From: Eucommia ulmoides
Lineage: Eukaryota > Streptophyta > Magnoliopsida > Garryales > Eucommiaceae
Direction: 5' to 3'
DNA length: 64,000 nucleotides
Assembly (NCBI GenBank): GCA_016647705.1
Contig: CM028339.1
Span: 18,804,803-18,868,802, forward strand
The translations under genes and the position numbers were made by a program. Shown piece after piece: positions 21,441 through 33,067 of the stretch. Numbering within the stretch: position 1 is the stretch's first letter; each line of letters starts with the position of its first letter. A model generated the notes under the pieces. The model ran no database searches, was not told the DNA's origin, and worked only from the letters and a program-made list of their open reading frames with translations.

Positions 21441-22826
21441 TGATAGGTGTAATTTATCTATTTATTCTCAACCCGGTTTTAGTAGTTTTTGAGTATTTTT
21501 ATAGCATTTTATTGTGTTTTAATACTTTTTTGTTTATTTTGTCTTAAATTAGGTATTTGGGTTGAAAAGGGACTAAAATGGTCCATAAACGATCAAAGCG
21601 GTGGAAAAACGCTAGAGTAAAAGAACAAAAATGGCCAAATCCAAAGTTTGTATCCACCGCTGCAGCGGTGAAAATACAGAGAGATTGTTGAAGATCCACC
21701 GCTACAACGGTCACGCCACTGTTGTAGCAGTCAAAATGTAGAGAGCTCTACTGCTATAGCGGTCAATTGCAAAAAATCCTACTGACCTATCGACCGTTGC
21801 AGTGGTGATCCCACCGCTACAGCGGTCAGAGCATGACATTTTAAGATATTTTAGGATATTTTGAATCCTATAAATATCATCCATATTTTCCCCAAACGAA
21901 AGGGTAGACTCTTTCGGGAGTTTTAAGAGCTCCAAGGCCATTCGACTAATAGAAGATCACGTTGCGAAGAAGGATGAAGCACTCTTTGAGCGGTTTTAGC
22001 GGCGAATCTTCGGATAATGGCTAGTGTCCTCGTTTCTCTCTTTCTTTTTTAGATTTGGTTGAATATTTATATATGTTTAGCTTTTATTTAGTTGTATTTA
22101 GGGCTACGATCATGTGTAGCTAAACATATATTGTCTAGAGCTTGATGTAATTCACGAAAATGTCATTTATATAAAATCTATGTTTCGTTAATGGTTGTTC
22201 ATGTTTATCCAATTGTGTTTGCCGTTATTCCATGTTTATATGCTTGTTATGATATACAGAGAATACAGGATTTGACACTCGGGAGAGGTAACCTCGGATT
22301 CGGACTAGGGTTTAAACACAACGCGACGATCTAATAACCCGGGAGGGAGTTAGAAAGTGTGCTATCTTTGATGTTGGGGCGATACTCGTGTGACCAAGTT
22401 TCGTACAGATACTTGAGGGGTACTTCTATGTTGACGCGAAGTCACATATTCATTCACTTTACACTCGGGAGAGGTAGTGAATGAGATTTCGATACCGAGA
22501 TTGTTGGATAGGATGAATGTTGTAAATGTAAACTAGATTGAAACGAACACGTTGAAGTGAACAAAATTAATCCTTAGGCAATAATTTCTCATAAACGTCA
22601 TACCACTATATTAGTATAATTAGTTTAATTAACTTAGTATTAGAATATATTTTATTATAAAAACTATATTTTTATCACCTAGATAAAGTTAGGTTATGAT
22701 AATCATGGTACTCAATGTTTGTCTACACCAATCCTGTGGATACAACAACCCTTACTCTTCCCCATCTGTACTAAAACTTGACCTGTACACTTGCGGTGAA
22801 AGTAGTGATGTATTTACGCGCTACCA
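21441..22826 (+). repeat. T1 3' LTR
   Basis: TGATAGGTGTAATTTATC to CGCTACCA. It carries an extended palindrome array (21650-21835) and a CTATAAATATC TATA box at 21868. Confidence 0.92.
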
Positions 22827-23330
22827 CCTATCCCAAATTAGTCCCCCAGAATATGTTAATTGTTTGAGAAAAGCCGTTTAAAAAAATTTGAAAATTTATG
22901 ACTGCCCTGTCGTGTTATCTCTGCCTAGTGCCTAGCTACATGGGACCTTTCCCAAATTGGTTCCCTATAATATGTTAATGGTTTAAAAAGAGTCGTTAAA
23001 AAAATTCAGAAAATTTACGGTCGCCCTATCGTGTTATCTTACCCAATGCCTGGTCACATAGGGGCTTTTCCGAAATTGGCTCTGCAGAATATGTCAACGA
23101 TTCGACACAGTCTGTTCAGAAATTTACCCATCAAAAGGGACGCCTGGAAGACGTGATGGCTTGAAGCTAAAAAAAATTGAGAATATTTACTGACGCCCTA
23201 ACGTGCAATCTCTGTCGAGCACCTGGGAACATGGGGGCCTTTCCTAAAAGAAGATGCTAATGGCTCGAAAAGTGTCGTTTAGAATTCTTCCCGTAAACAA
23301 TGGCGCCTAGAAGACGTGCTTGCCTCCTAG
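22827..23330 (+). repeat. About 115-bp minisatellite of the Tat-like interior
   Basis: About four diverged units. Each carries 'CCCT-TCGTGTTATCT', a 'CACATAGGGG' core, 'CCCAAATTGG' and 'AATATGTTAATGG'. The first unit began at about 17498 and was split by the T1 insertion. The units sit just before the PPT and 3' LTR. Confidence 0.75.
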
Positions 23331-23528
23331 GAGCTCTAATGGCCTAGAGGACAACGCTGCAAGGTTCAAGGACTACTGGCAAGGAGGATTGCCCTCTAGT
23401 TGATAGAAATCTCCAAAGAACTGTCTTGGGATGTTTCTCATGCTTCTAAGCCTCCGGGATGCCCATCCAACCAGAAGTTGTTATCCTTGACTGTCTCGCT
23501 TTCCTTGCCACCTAAGGCTGGGGACAAC

Positions 23529-24276
23529 TGATGAGGGTATTTTCGAACATCATTGAGTCAGCACCAGAGCCTCGGTCACGTGTCCACCTTCACTGTGACG
23601 TGGCCACACCTAGGAATAAGCAATGTACCATGCAAGAATGTTGCCACCCAAAACTTTGTGTCGTGCCTCTGGACGACCAACTTTAGGGACTTAGCCATTT
23701 ATCTTAACCGACTCATAATTTTAGTTCGTTTCTCTTCTAGGACTCCAAAGATCTCCTATCTCCTCTACCAACTCACTTTCACAAGCCCAACAGAGGCTCG
23801 CAGGCTTTTGCAAATGGGCCTGAAAGCCCAAACCCAACAATTATCTCCTAAACACCCTAGATTATTGGCTAAACACAAGGTTTCACCTAATTAACTATAT
23901 TTAGGTCCGATTAGGTAACGATGATCATCTCCAATGCCTATATATACCAGGGGCTATGTAGGCCCGGTGGATGCTTTAATACATGAACGCTCTAAGTTCA
24001 TTTACATACTTGACGCGTTTTTGTACATTTTATTTTTCTCTGAGCTCTTGCTCTCACATCGAAGGGACTTTATTGGGATGACTCTTGGCCCAAGTCTTGT
24101 GCAGGTACCACTACTTAAAGAGCAGGGCTCTGGAGTTGAGCAGATTAGTCCCCTCCCGGACCCAGTCATAGCTCGCTAGGAGAACTTCTAACACATCAAC
24201 TCCAACTCACCAAGAGAACCCACCTGTTATCTGACTGAATCATACTCGAGGAGTGTACTAATTTTATACACCAACA
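23529..24276 (+). repeat. Tat-like 3' LTR
   Basis: TGATGAGGGTATTTTCGAAC to CCAACA, 748 bp, preceded by the purine-rich AAGGCTGGGGACAAC (PPT) and followed by TSD ACTTC. Its TATA box is at 23938. Confidence 0.92.
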
Positions 24277-25952
24277 ACTTCAATTCTTCTTATGCTCTTA
24301 ATACAACCTAATTAGGATCAGGCACAACACTTAAAATTAAATTATAATATTTGAAATATGATAAGAAGTGATAAATTGAAGGGTAAAAATATTTTTCCTA
24401 AAATTTTGATCAAGATAATGTTTAAAAACTTAAGAAAGAAAAATATTTTTTTGGTGTGAACAGTCGACCGGCTAAAGGAAGTGGTCGACTGTCTGATTCA
24501 GGATGTTGATTTTTGGGTTTCAGGGTGAATGGTTAACCACCTCGATGAATGAATGATTTAGGTTCTAACCGGTTGAAAAATTGGTTAACTAACCTAGGGC
24601 TCAACATCTAGAACTCTAGTCATTGGAGGTCAAACAATCGACTGCTCATGGAAACCGGTTGACCAAATTGGGATATTCCTAATCTTGGACCTGAACATTT
24701 TAAAAGATATTCTACCTACTTTTCTCATATTTGAATGTTTGAATATTATATTTGAATACAATTGAACTATATTTTAGAGTTATATCATATATTTTGAAGA
24801 TCTTAATATTTAGTCCACTTACTATTTGATTCAATGATTTATACCGGGAAAACTTATGTCTATCTATATGGGGTTCAAATCAAAATATTTTTGGACTAAA
24901 TTGGAAGTTTTAAAGTTCATTTCTGGGTCAAAGATTATTAATTTAAAAGGCTTTAATATATGGGGTCTGTATATGCTATTTTTGGACACATCTTTCAAAT
25001 ATTAGTCGTTATAAGCATAATTTAAGATCTATGTGTATGGATTTGCGAATTTAATATTAAATTAATCAAGAACATCATTAAGAGTAGATGGATTTTTCAG
25101 ATGTTTTAAAAGAGATATTATATCATATTCTAAACTATTTTTGAGAGAAAAGTTTTGCCAAATATTCTTGATTGAAGAAAATGTTGAGTTTACTATACTG
25201 GCTTTTAGTCTTACATTTGATCTTCCTAAAAGAATTCTAGTGAGATTGTTTATGCACTTATGAAATGATTTTTTCATTATAGAATATCTTAAAAATCTTA
25301 TGAAATGATTTTTTTTCTTCTGAAAATTTGATTCTATAATCTCTATGCTCTAATTGTTTGTAATCAGATTTGAATTCTCACATATATTTCTATCACATAG
25401 TATCGGTCCATTAATTGAGTATATTTTGATTTGATCTAAGTGAGAGTGGATTAGGCATGAAGGGACGTTTCATAATCAGGGGTTAATCTTTAGTCTGGAC
25501 AAAAAAACAAGGTTAGTCTTCTGCCTATGAAAAAGATAGGGTTAGTCTTTTGCCCATGAAAAGAGATGAGTTTTATGTTTGATTGGGGAAACGGATAGGT
25601 GTGATTCCAAGTCTGCAAACGAATTAGGTTATTACTGTGCTTAGTAAAAGATAATTGTAAAGGTTTAGTTATTATCTGAGAAAGGGATCGGGTTTAGTTG
25701 ATTGCAAAATCCTTGTAGGAGTTTAGGGACTAGACATAGGCAAAGGTGGCTTACTGAATTAAGATAAATTTATTTGTTCAATTTCTCTATCCCTATCCGT
25801 TTGGTTGTGCACTTAGATCAACACTTTTCAACTTTAATTCAAGATAACAACCAGTTAGGAAAATTGGTGATTTGATTTATTGTTAAATTATTTGTTTAAG
25901 GTTTTCAAACTACTAAATTCACCACTCTCTTAAGTAGATCTGTGGGTCAACA
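24277..25952 (+). repeat. Copia-1 5' LTR, piece 3
   Basis: Continues the Copia-1 LTR after the ACTTC TSD; homologous to 60312-62077. It contains clustered GGTCAA/TTGACC and GTCGACC motifs (24465-24665) and ends GGGTCAACA, the exact inverse of the LTR start TGTTGACCC. Confidence 0.85.
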
Positions 25953-25954
25953 AT

Positions 25955-25965
25955 TGGTATCAGAG
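25955..25965 (+). other. Copia-1 primer binding site, Met-tRNA type
   Basis: TGGTATCAGAG, two bases past the LTR end; the standard plant Copia PBS. Confidence 0.9.
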
Positions 25966-26324
25966 TTTGTTTAGTTGAGTAGGCTTCATATCCTAACTAA
26001 CATGATCATATAGATTGTATAGTAGATAATAGTTGTATGTCTCTTACTTGTTCTAAGAATAATTGCTCTGTAAATGGAAATGATAAAGATAATAATAATA
26101 AAGATAATGATGATAAGGCTAGTCCTAAATCGATTGTTAAACTTGTTATTTTTATCAAGTTCCTTGCCAAATAAAATTTCAAACTTTTTCAAAAAATAAG
26201 ACACTTCAAAATAAAAAAAAAATAAAAAAATTGTACTATTTTATCTCGCAAAAATAAGGATTTGGATAAATATTTTGAAACAGAAGAATTTTTAAATGTT
26301 CTTTTTGAAATAAACAACTTGCTC

Positions 26325-27120
26325 AATAATGTCGAATCTCTTGAAAAATATCTTTTTTGCCAAAAAATTATCTTTCAAACAAGGGATTGTAAATTTTAGA
26401 AGTATTGAAAAATTAAATAAGGCTTTAAATGTTGAATTGCAAAATTCAGAGTGTGAACTTGATAGAGCTCGTTTGAAAATACACTCAATTGAAAATGACT
26501 GTCAAATCTTGAAGAATGATCTTGAATTTAGCAACAAGAAAACTTTTGGTCTAGAAGGGAAAATTGGCGTAATAGAACATACAATTGAATAGACTAAAAA
26601 GGAGCTTAAGGAAATTGTTTAAAAATTCAAATTTTTTGAGAAATCTCAAGTGTTTGAAAAATCGATAGTCTCTAAGAGGACATCACATCATCATTGTTAA
26701 TATCATGCTACTACACAGAAAACTTGTTATCCTAAGAAGCACTTAAATGTTTTTAGATGCTATTATTGTGGAAAACATGGTCACATTGAGAATGGTACTA
26801 TCAACTGTATGGTTATCCAATTGGATCAATGAATAATTGGATATCGAGAAAATAAACATTTCATGCAGGCAAAAATACAAGGTTCATTTGGCCAAGGAGA
26901 ATGAATAGACACAATGTCCCAAGGCATAAAGTGGATGATATCAGACAACCACAAATTAAGTACACAAGGCAAAACAATGATTATCTTCGAAAAAGAGTAC
27001 AACCACAAAATCAAAATAAACCAGTGTATAAAGTTATTGTGTATCAAAACCAGTATGATCAATCACATGTATCAAAGAAGGGCAAAGAATTTGTTATTAG
27101 AGTTAAACTGAAGACGCCCT
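26325..27120 (+). pseudogene. gag: Copia-1 gag C-terminal remnant
   Basis: The frame at 26329-26592 encodes a long charged helix ('LNKALNVELQNSECELDRAR', 'IHSIENDCQILKNDLEF'), like the coiled-coil part of Sirevirus gag. Downstream lie 'CYYCGKHGH', a damaged zinc knuckle (final Cys misplaced, near 26755-26790), and a basic Asn/Gln-rich tail (26901-27122). The N-terminal capsid is not recognisable, and 25980-26320 is stop-ridden. No protease, integrase or RT follows before the next element block. Function would be particle assembly and RNA binding. Confidence 0.5.
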
Positions 27121-27344
27121 AACAAAATGAAGACATTATTAAAGTGAATCAACCACTTATCTCTTAGAATGTTAAAACAACTCTAACAACTATTACAAAG
27201 GGGGTCCAGATATATGTTTATCATGAAATTAAGGTACATAAACCATTGATTCAAAAGGACGATAAAAGTATGTCAAACTTCCTTAAGTTTAAGTATATAA
27301 ATTTTGTTAGAGAGACCAATACATCTCATTATGTTATAAATTGA

Positions 27345-28005
27345 GTATCATAATATATTAAGTTAATATGTTTTAAAATAGTATTTTATATGTTTTTTAA
27401 TAATAAAAGTTTTATGTGGATCACTTGAGACATACATAAATTTAATAATTAACAAAATGACCAAAATTTAGCCTTACCGGTCGACCACCAGCTTAATTGG
27501 TCAATATCTGGCTTGAATAATTGATTTACAAAGTACAGAAGGAGCATAAGCTGAATTTACGATAATTGTTGACCACCCTATATACCGATCGATCATTTGC
27601 CGATAGTATAGGTTCATGAATCTAGGGCTTTCTTTCATTATTTCAGTTTATTTCACTTGTTCTCCAATAGCCATTCTCCCAAAACTCTTCATCTTCATCT
27701 AACTCAAAGAATCATCCATAAAAAGGCCCGATCTAATCAAGTTGTAGGGTGTAAGTGAGATTTCAAGACAAAAGGTAGTGGATTTACACGGGATTTCTTG
27801 TGTTCTCTTTGCCTCGTGTTTCAAGTAAAATCTTTTCTTCTTCTCTTGTGTTTATCACATATTTCTTCCATAAAGTTGCTTGATTTCATGTTCTTGTCAA
27901 GTTTCACTCTTAGATATGTTAAATTTGTGTTAGTGTGTGGGTGATTTCGCCTATTTGGTTAAAAATCCATTCTTAGGATTTCTTGGTTGGTGTTATTTGT
28001 CAAAA
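27345..28005 (+). other. Leader-like non-coding block upstream of env-like pseudogene
   Basis: AT-rich. It contains GGTCGACC and TTGACC motifs (27479-27575) like those in Sirevirus LTRs, then CT-rich leader sequence (27635-27720). Its left border against Copia-1 interior is approximate. Confidence 0.35.
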
Positions 28006-28770
28006 ATGGGTCAAAAACACGTGTCCAAGAAAGAGGGGCTCCCGGATCTAAGGACAAGGACAAGAAGCCTTAAAAGTAGGATTTTAAAAATTACAAAATT
28101 TTAAGTAAAGATAATGCAAATAAGTTTTAGTCTGATCTTAACAAATAGAAAGTTGTTTATGGTAGGCCCGTGGATTTTTTTTTTTTATTTTTTTTTTTAT
28201 AAATGTTATTGATATCCAGGGTAAATTTGATGTCTTGGGATGGGATACATTTTTGTATGAGAGTAACAGTTGGTTCTCTCATTGGGTTAAAATCTTGTAT
28301 AGCAATTTTTTTATTTCATTGACGATAGACTTTATTTGTATGTAAACTAAGTTAATATTGAAATAACCTTAGACACTGTTGCTGACATTCTTGGTATTCA
28401 AATAGGCCTTATTTTTCCCTGAAATAATGCCTATTAGAGTATTCAAATTCCAATATTGGTCAAGCTCGTAGGGATCTTAATGTTGTCAATGCTAAGGCTA
28501 ATTCATCAAGTCTAGAAAATCGCGTCATTGATCATTCTATAATTACCTTTTCTATCGCTCCCCATGGAAGAAATCGTACTTCAGTCACCGACTTTGACAC
28601 CTACGTTCTTCATGCTATTATTAATTGGAATAACGTCAATCTTCCTTACCTTGTGGTTGAACATATGAAATATCAATTAGGAGGGTTATCAGGAGGTTAT
28701 GATATAGAGATGCTATTCAACGAATCCTTTGGCATTTTGAAGTGCCCATGATGATGAATGTGCCATTAGT
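28006..28770 (+). pseudogene. Env-like / 'putative plant transposon protein' pseudogene, copy 1
   Basis: Frames after an ATG at 28006 show a Lys-rich start, then 'KVVYGRPVDF', 'DIQGKFDVLGWDTF', 'ILYSNFFISL', 'RLYLYVN-VNIEITLDTVADI' and 'LGIQIGLIFPE'. Then comes 'ARRDLNVVNAKANSSSLENR', followed by 'SVTDFDTYVLHAIINWNNVN' and 'LPYLVVEHMKYQL'. This order (GW, then VREFYSN-like, then a V-G-I strand, then ILGI, then a long helix ending LPYLVVxHM) is that of the plant retrotransposon extra-ORF family annotated as 'putative plant transposon protein', found in env-like positions. Several frameshifts and stops. Biochemical function of the family is unknown; the name 'env-like' reflects position only. 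Confidence 0.6.
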
Positions 28771-29250
28771 GCTATGCCAAGCAATTCATACCTGAATGCG
28801 AATGGAATCAAATATGAATTTGGGGAATAGATGGGTGAAGAAAGGAGAAAATAAAGAATAGAAAAATGAGTGTATTTGAGGTTAGATCACCCACGGGTTC
28901 AGTTTGATGACTTTCAACAAAACGCAGAGATTGTTGATGGATGGACGGGTAACCTGATAACTCAACCAGGAAGGTTGTCTATGTCGATAGATGAAATTTA
29001 GGGTAACTTTCATTAGTACATGGAATTAGTTGATGGACAGCTTGGACGGATGTTAACTTCAGTAAAACATATTCATGGCATGCTATAAAACTTCCATCCT
29101 TTCAATACTTATACGCCTATTGGACCATCATGCTCTTATTATCTTTCATCATCTCATGGGACTTCTAGACCATCCAGCTCATACTATCTGCCACTATCTT
29201 TTGGTCCTTCTAGTTCTGCTGGTCCCTATTATGCATACCCCAGCCCGGTC
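28771..29250 (+). pseudogene. C-terminal tail region of the env-like pseudogene
   Basis: Continues with worn acidic/charged segments. At 29075-29257 there is a Ser/Pro/His-rich stretch in several frames, a common C-terminal composition for this protein type. No single frame is intact. Confidence 0.35.
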
Positions 29251-30761
29251 CTTATAGATGAATGTTTTATTTGGTTTTTAACATTTAAAGGCAAGTTTCA
29301 AACATGTTGGTCAGTAATAGTAAATAGGTATTGAGATGGATATCTCTGCTAGACATTAGATGCTTGGATGATCTAGTTTATTTTGGATATTATTATATGA
29401 TTGCATTACGTAAAAGAGTCAGGTCTAAAGTGAAATTTTGAACAAACTTTAAACCACATTTACAGGGATAAATTTTTGCCTTATATTCATGTGTTTAAAT
29501 TTCTTTTAATGTTTTGAAAAGGGAAAAAAAAAAAAAAAAAAACCCGACAATTTGATCAAATTAGGCAAAAATAAAGTTTTGGGCTAAAATTAAAAATTCT
29601 AAAAGTTAATTGGGGACTAAATTGGTTACATTGAAAGTGTATTTTCATAGAATATGACTTGTGAAATAATTAATTTTGTTTTTCACCCCTTAAGTTTAAG
29701 AAATTTCATTAATTTCAACTACTTTTCATTGCGCCTAAAAAACTGTATTTTTTCATTTGTTTTATCAAATTGAAGACCAAAAACAGTTTATTTTCCAAAA
29801 TTGAAATTTTCAATATTTATTTGGATAGTTTAATTTCATTTTTATCATTTCAATTTCAAGAACAATCAAGAAATACATGTGTAATTGCTAAAAAGTGTCC
29901 AAACAACAAAAAAACACTAAGAAAACACCATCCAAAAATAAGACGAAGCATATGATTCCAAGGTCAGAGTGCCCGAAGTAGCCAAGGGAGTGCTCTTAGT
30001 CATTCGCTAAAATGGTATGACTATGGGAGGTCTCATCAAACAATTTTACAAACAATACCATATTTAGGGGGCTAAAGAGTAATAAACACGAAATAGGAAA
30101 AGCGATAATCATGAACTCAGATGGGCCATTTTCAGTCACCCGCGCACTCCCCAGGGTGCGCACCCATGGAGTGCATGCAGGGTCTCCTCTATAAATGGAG
30201 GAGGTCCTCTCCCATTTCTTTGCTAATTCACATTTCCATATATGTCTCTCTCTCTCTAGAACATAAGACTCTCTTTCTCTCTTTAAAATATATCTCAAAA
30301 AATAGTTTGAGTTTAAAAAAATCCTAGATTTTCTACACAAAAGAAAACAAAGAAATAAGAAAAAGAAGAAGAAGAAGAAAAAGCAAAAACAAAAGGAGAA
30401 AAACCATCATATCAAAAGGCAAGGTAAGTCCTTAAAACCTCCAACTTGTACATTCTTGTCTAAAAACAAAGATAAACAAATAAAAAGCAAAACAAAAAAT
30501 AGTCAAAAATTGACAAAACATCATAAGCCCTTCTCCGCGAACGCATTTTACTTTACTTTTTTTTTTACTTTACTGTTATTTACATTTTCGTACTTTACTT
30601 TCTGCATTTACTTTACGGCTCTGCACCTTTCCATACTTTACATTTCTGTAATTTTTTTAGGCTAGGCCCTAAACCGGCACTAAGTCTCGGTCCTTAGCTT
30701 GGTGTCTTTTTTTTGTCAAATTTTTGGACTGACGGCACACACACACACACACATATTTATA
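29251..30761 (+). other. AT-rich block with promoter, probably part of an LTR
   Basis: Non-coding; contains poly-A (29525-29542), (CT)n (30245-30258), GAA repeats (30365-30380) and (AC)n (30735-30752). It carries a good TATA box at 30189. The block appears to continue at 57196 after Copia-2, so it may be one LTR interrupted by that insertion. Family not recognised. Confidence 0.4.
30189..30198 (+). promoter_or_regulatory. TATA box
   Basis: CTATAAATGG inside a GC-richer island, followed by about 40 bp of CT-rich sequence suited to a transcription start. Confidence 0.5.
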
Positions 30762-33009
30762 TGTTAAATTCAAAGTTTTGATGAACAATTAAGTATTAAT
30801 ATTTTTTGTGGAACTAATGGTTTTATCGATTATTTCAAATTTAGAGTTCTATGCATTTGATTAAGAAGAAAATTTGATGAAGAAACCATAAAGGGTGCAA
30901 GATGGACATGATGAGGATGTGAAGAGTTTTGAAGACGTTGAAAAAGAAAAAGGTGAAAATAACTCATTACTTATATACTCTTAATGCAAGTCAAATTAGG
31001 ATCACACATGATGCTTAAAATGAGTTAATTCTATGTGTGTCATGATAAGAAGTGATAAGTTTAATATCCTAAAAGGAGATATTGTATGTTCTCCTTTATA
31101 TGAAATGATTTTGATAATTGAACTAATTGAAAAATGTATTTTAAAGTATAAAAAAGTTGAATTTTTGGATCTATTTGGTCAATCGAGAAAAGTAATCAGT
31201 CGATTGATTAAGACAGTGAGTTTTGGAGTTAAAACAAAGTCCTACTGAACCGGTTAGCCAACGGAGAAAAACAATTGGTCAACTGTTTGAAACAATAGCT
31301 GAAATCATAAAGAAGTGAGCAAATTGATCCAATCGGTCAATCGAAAAAAGATGGTTAGTCAATTGTTTGAGACAGTGGATGAAATGGTAAAAATTAGAAA
31401 CGTATTGATCTAATTGGTTAACTGACTGGACAAGGTCAATCAAGTGACTGGTATTGTTCCAACGGCTAAATTGGAAGCCTGGTACAGTTGGTCAAGTGAA
31501 TGGGGTTGATCCGTCAACTGATTACTTCAGTTACAGATTCGGTTGATTTAGTCTCTTGGTAAAAAATTATCTGTTTTTTATGATTCCAAGAGTGAGATTT
31601 GGGAGATTTGAATGTATTTCAAAATTTAACAACCTATTTAGTAATCTCTATTGATATGGTCCATATGTTTTGAGATTCTCTTAATTTAAATGACTTAATA
31701 CTTTCTATTTCTGTGGTTTTAAATAAAGAGTAGTTTTATGCACTTAAATGATAGATTTGAAAGATATTTTTAAGTAGACCATATCTATAATAAAAGGTTA
31801 TGATATATGGAGTCTTAGAGTGTAATTTTATAGCATATCTTTGAAAAACTAGCTCTTGAAAGGCTAGTTATTGGTCTATTAATAGAGACTTGCGGGAAAT
31901 GAATTAAATACATCAAGGACATCAATTTGAGATTTTATAAGAATGAGATTTTTTCTCGGATTTCTACAAGAGGTATTATTCAAGTTCTTGATCTAAAGCG
32001 CTTGTTGTTTGGCGTCACTGATTTGAGTTCTGATTGTGATATTGTCATTGCTTTCGGTGTTTTCCCCGTGAGATGTATCCAAGATTTATTAATTCGCTTT
32101 AAAGTTTTATTTATCTTGATTTCTTGGTATATGATTGTTAGAAAAAAATGTTTTGAACTTAAAAACCTGAAAATCTTTTTCAAACAATTTTTGCATGTTT
32201 ATCTGATTGCGTGCTAAATTCATGCTACCCACATTATTTATTAATCAGATTTGAATTGTCTCATATTGTATCTATCACATAGTATTTATTCAGGACATTA
32301 ATTGAGTATATCTTTATTAAGATTGTAGAAGCTCCTTGAGGGAAGAAACTCATATTTTTTTTTATATTTGTGAGTTTGAGTGGATTAGACACGTTTTGGA
32401 CGGTGTCTAGTTAAGGTAGTTAGATTTATATCTTTTTGCATTGAAAAAGATTAGGGTTTAATCTTTGTTCGATTAAAAATGTTAGGTTATTCTTTTTTCT
32501 TGAAAAGAATTATGTTTTGATTCATCCTGCAATTGAATTTTTTTTTTTGAGTGATTTGTAATGGTTCACTATTCCTTGTGAAAAGGATAAGTGAGAGAGT
32601 GTTAGGATTATCTTTAGCCTGGTAAAAAAATAAGGTTTATCATTGGCCTGTGAAAATGGTAAATTACAAAGGCTGATTCTATGCCTGTAAAAGAATCATG
32701 AGTTGTAGGGTTTTGGTTCCCACCTGGTAAAGGAATTAAGGGGTTAGTAGATTGCGAATCTCCGTAGAGCTCGAAAAATTGGACATAGGTAAGATTATCT
32801 TAACCGAACCAGGATAAATTCCTATGTGTTGCATTGATTTATTATTTATATTGTGTTTGGGTGTGAACTTAGTATTAAACACATATCCACTGCGTATCAA
32901 AGTAATAATTGATTTAAAAAAAATAATTTTTTGTGTTTAAGTGTATAATTGTTAAATTTTTGTAACTACCCAACTTATCCGCCTTCTTAGGTAGCTCTTT
33001 GGGCCAACA
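30762..33009 (+). repeat. Copia-2 5' LTR
   Basis: TGTTAAATTC to GGGCCAACA, 2.25 kb. GGTCAA occurs at 31177, 31277, 31335, 31434 and 31490 within diverged repeats of 'CGGTCAATCG'. It matches the 3' LTR, which lacks the segment equivalent to about 32352-32880. Confidence 0.85.
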
Positions 33010-33011
33010 AT

Positions 33012-33021
33012 TGGTAACAGA
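33012..33021 (+). other. Copia-2 primer binding site
   Basis: TGGTAACAGA, a Met-tRNA-type Copia PBS (TGGTATCAGA) with one change, just past the LTR. Confidence 0.8.
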
Positions 33022-33067
33022 TTTTGCTTAACTTTTTTAGCTTAATATCCTAGCTAAGAAAGATCAT

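Larger units (their letters stand above)
17570..22826 (+). mobile_element. Gag-only Athila-like retrotransposon, family T1, both LTRs present
   Basis: LTRs at 17570-18780 and 21441-22826, a tRNA-Asp-type PBS, a damaged gag, 1.5 kb of non-coding DNA and a PPT. Flanks are CATAT and CCTAT, a 5-bp TSD with one change. The insertion splits one unit of the roughly 115-bp minisatellite of the Tat-like element. It is 5.26 kb and lacks all of pol, so it is a terminal-repeat-with-gag derivative needing outside enzymes. Confidence 0.88.
10873..24276 (+). mobile_element. Tat-like Ty3/gypsy element without pol, carrying two later insertions
   Basis: LTRs at 10873-11602 and 23529-24276, a PBS at 11606 and a perfect TSD ACTTC (10868-10872 and 24277-24281). 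Without the nested T1 solo LTR and T1 element it would be about 6.7 kb. The interior holds a gag remnant, minisatellites and an apparent antisense coding remnant. No protease, RT, RNase H or integrase is recognisable, so it was a large non-autonomous derivative. The Copia-1 LTR reads through correctly once it is removed. Confidence 0.9.

Noticed and set aside
30757-30761. TTATA/TTTTA as the TSD of Copia-2
   Set aside because: Requires shifting the LTR end by one base and accepting a mismatch; not clean enough to claim.
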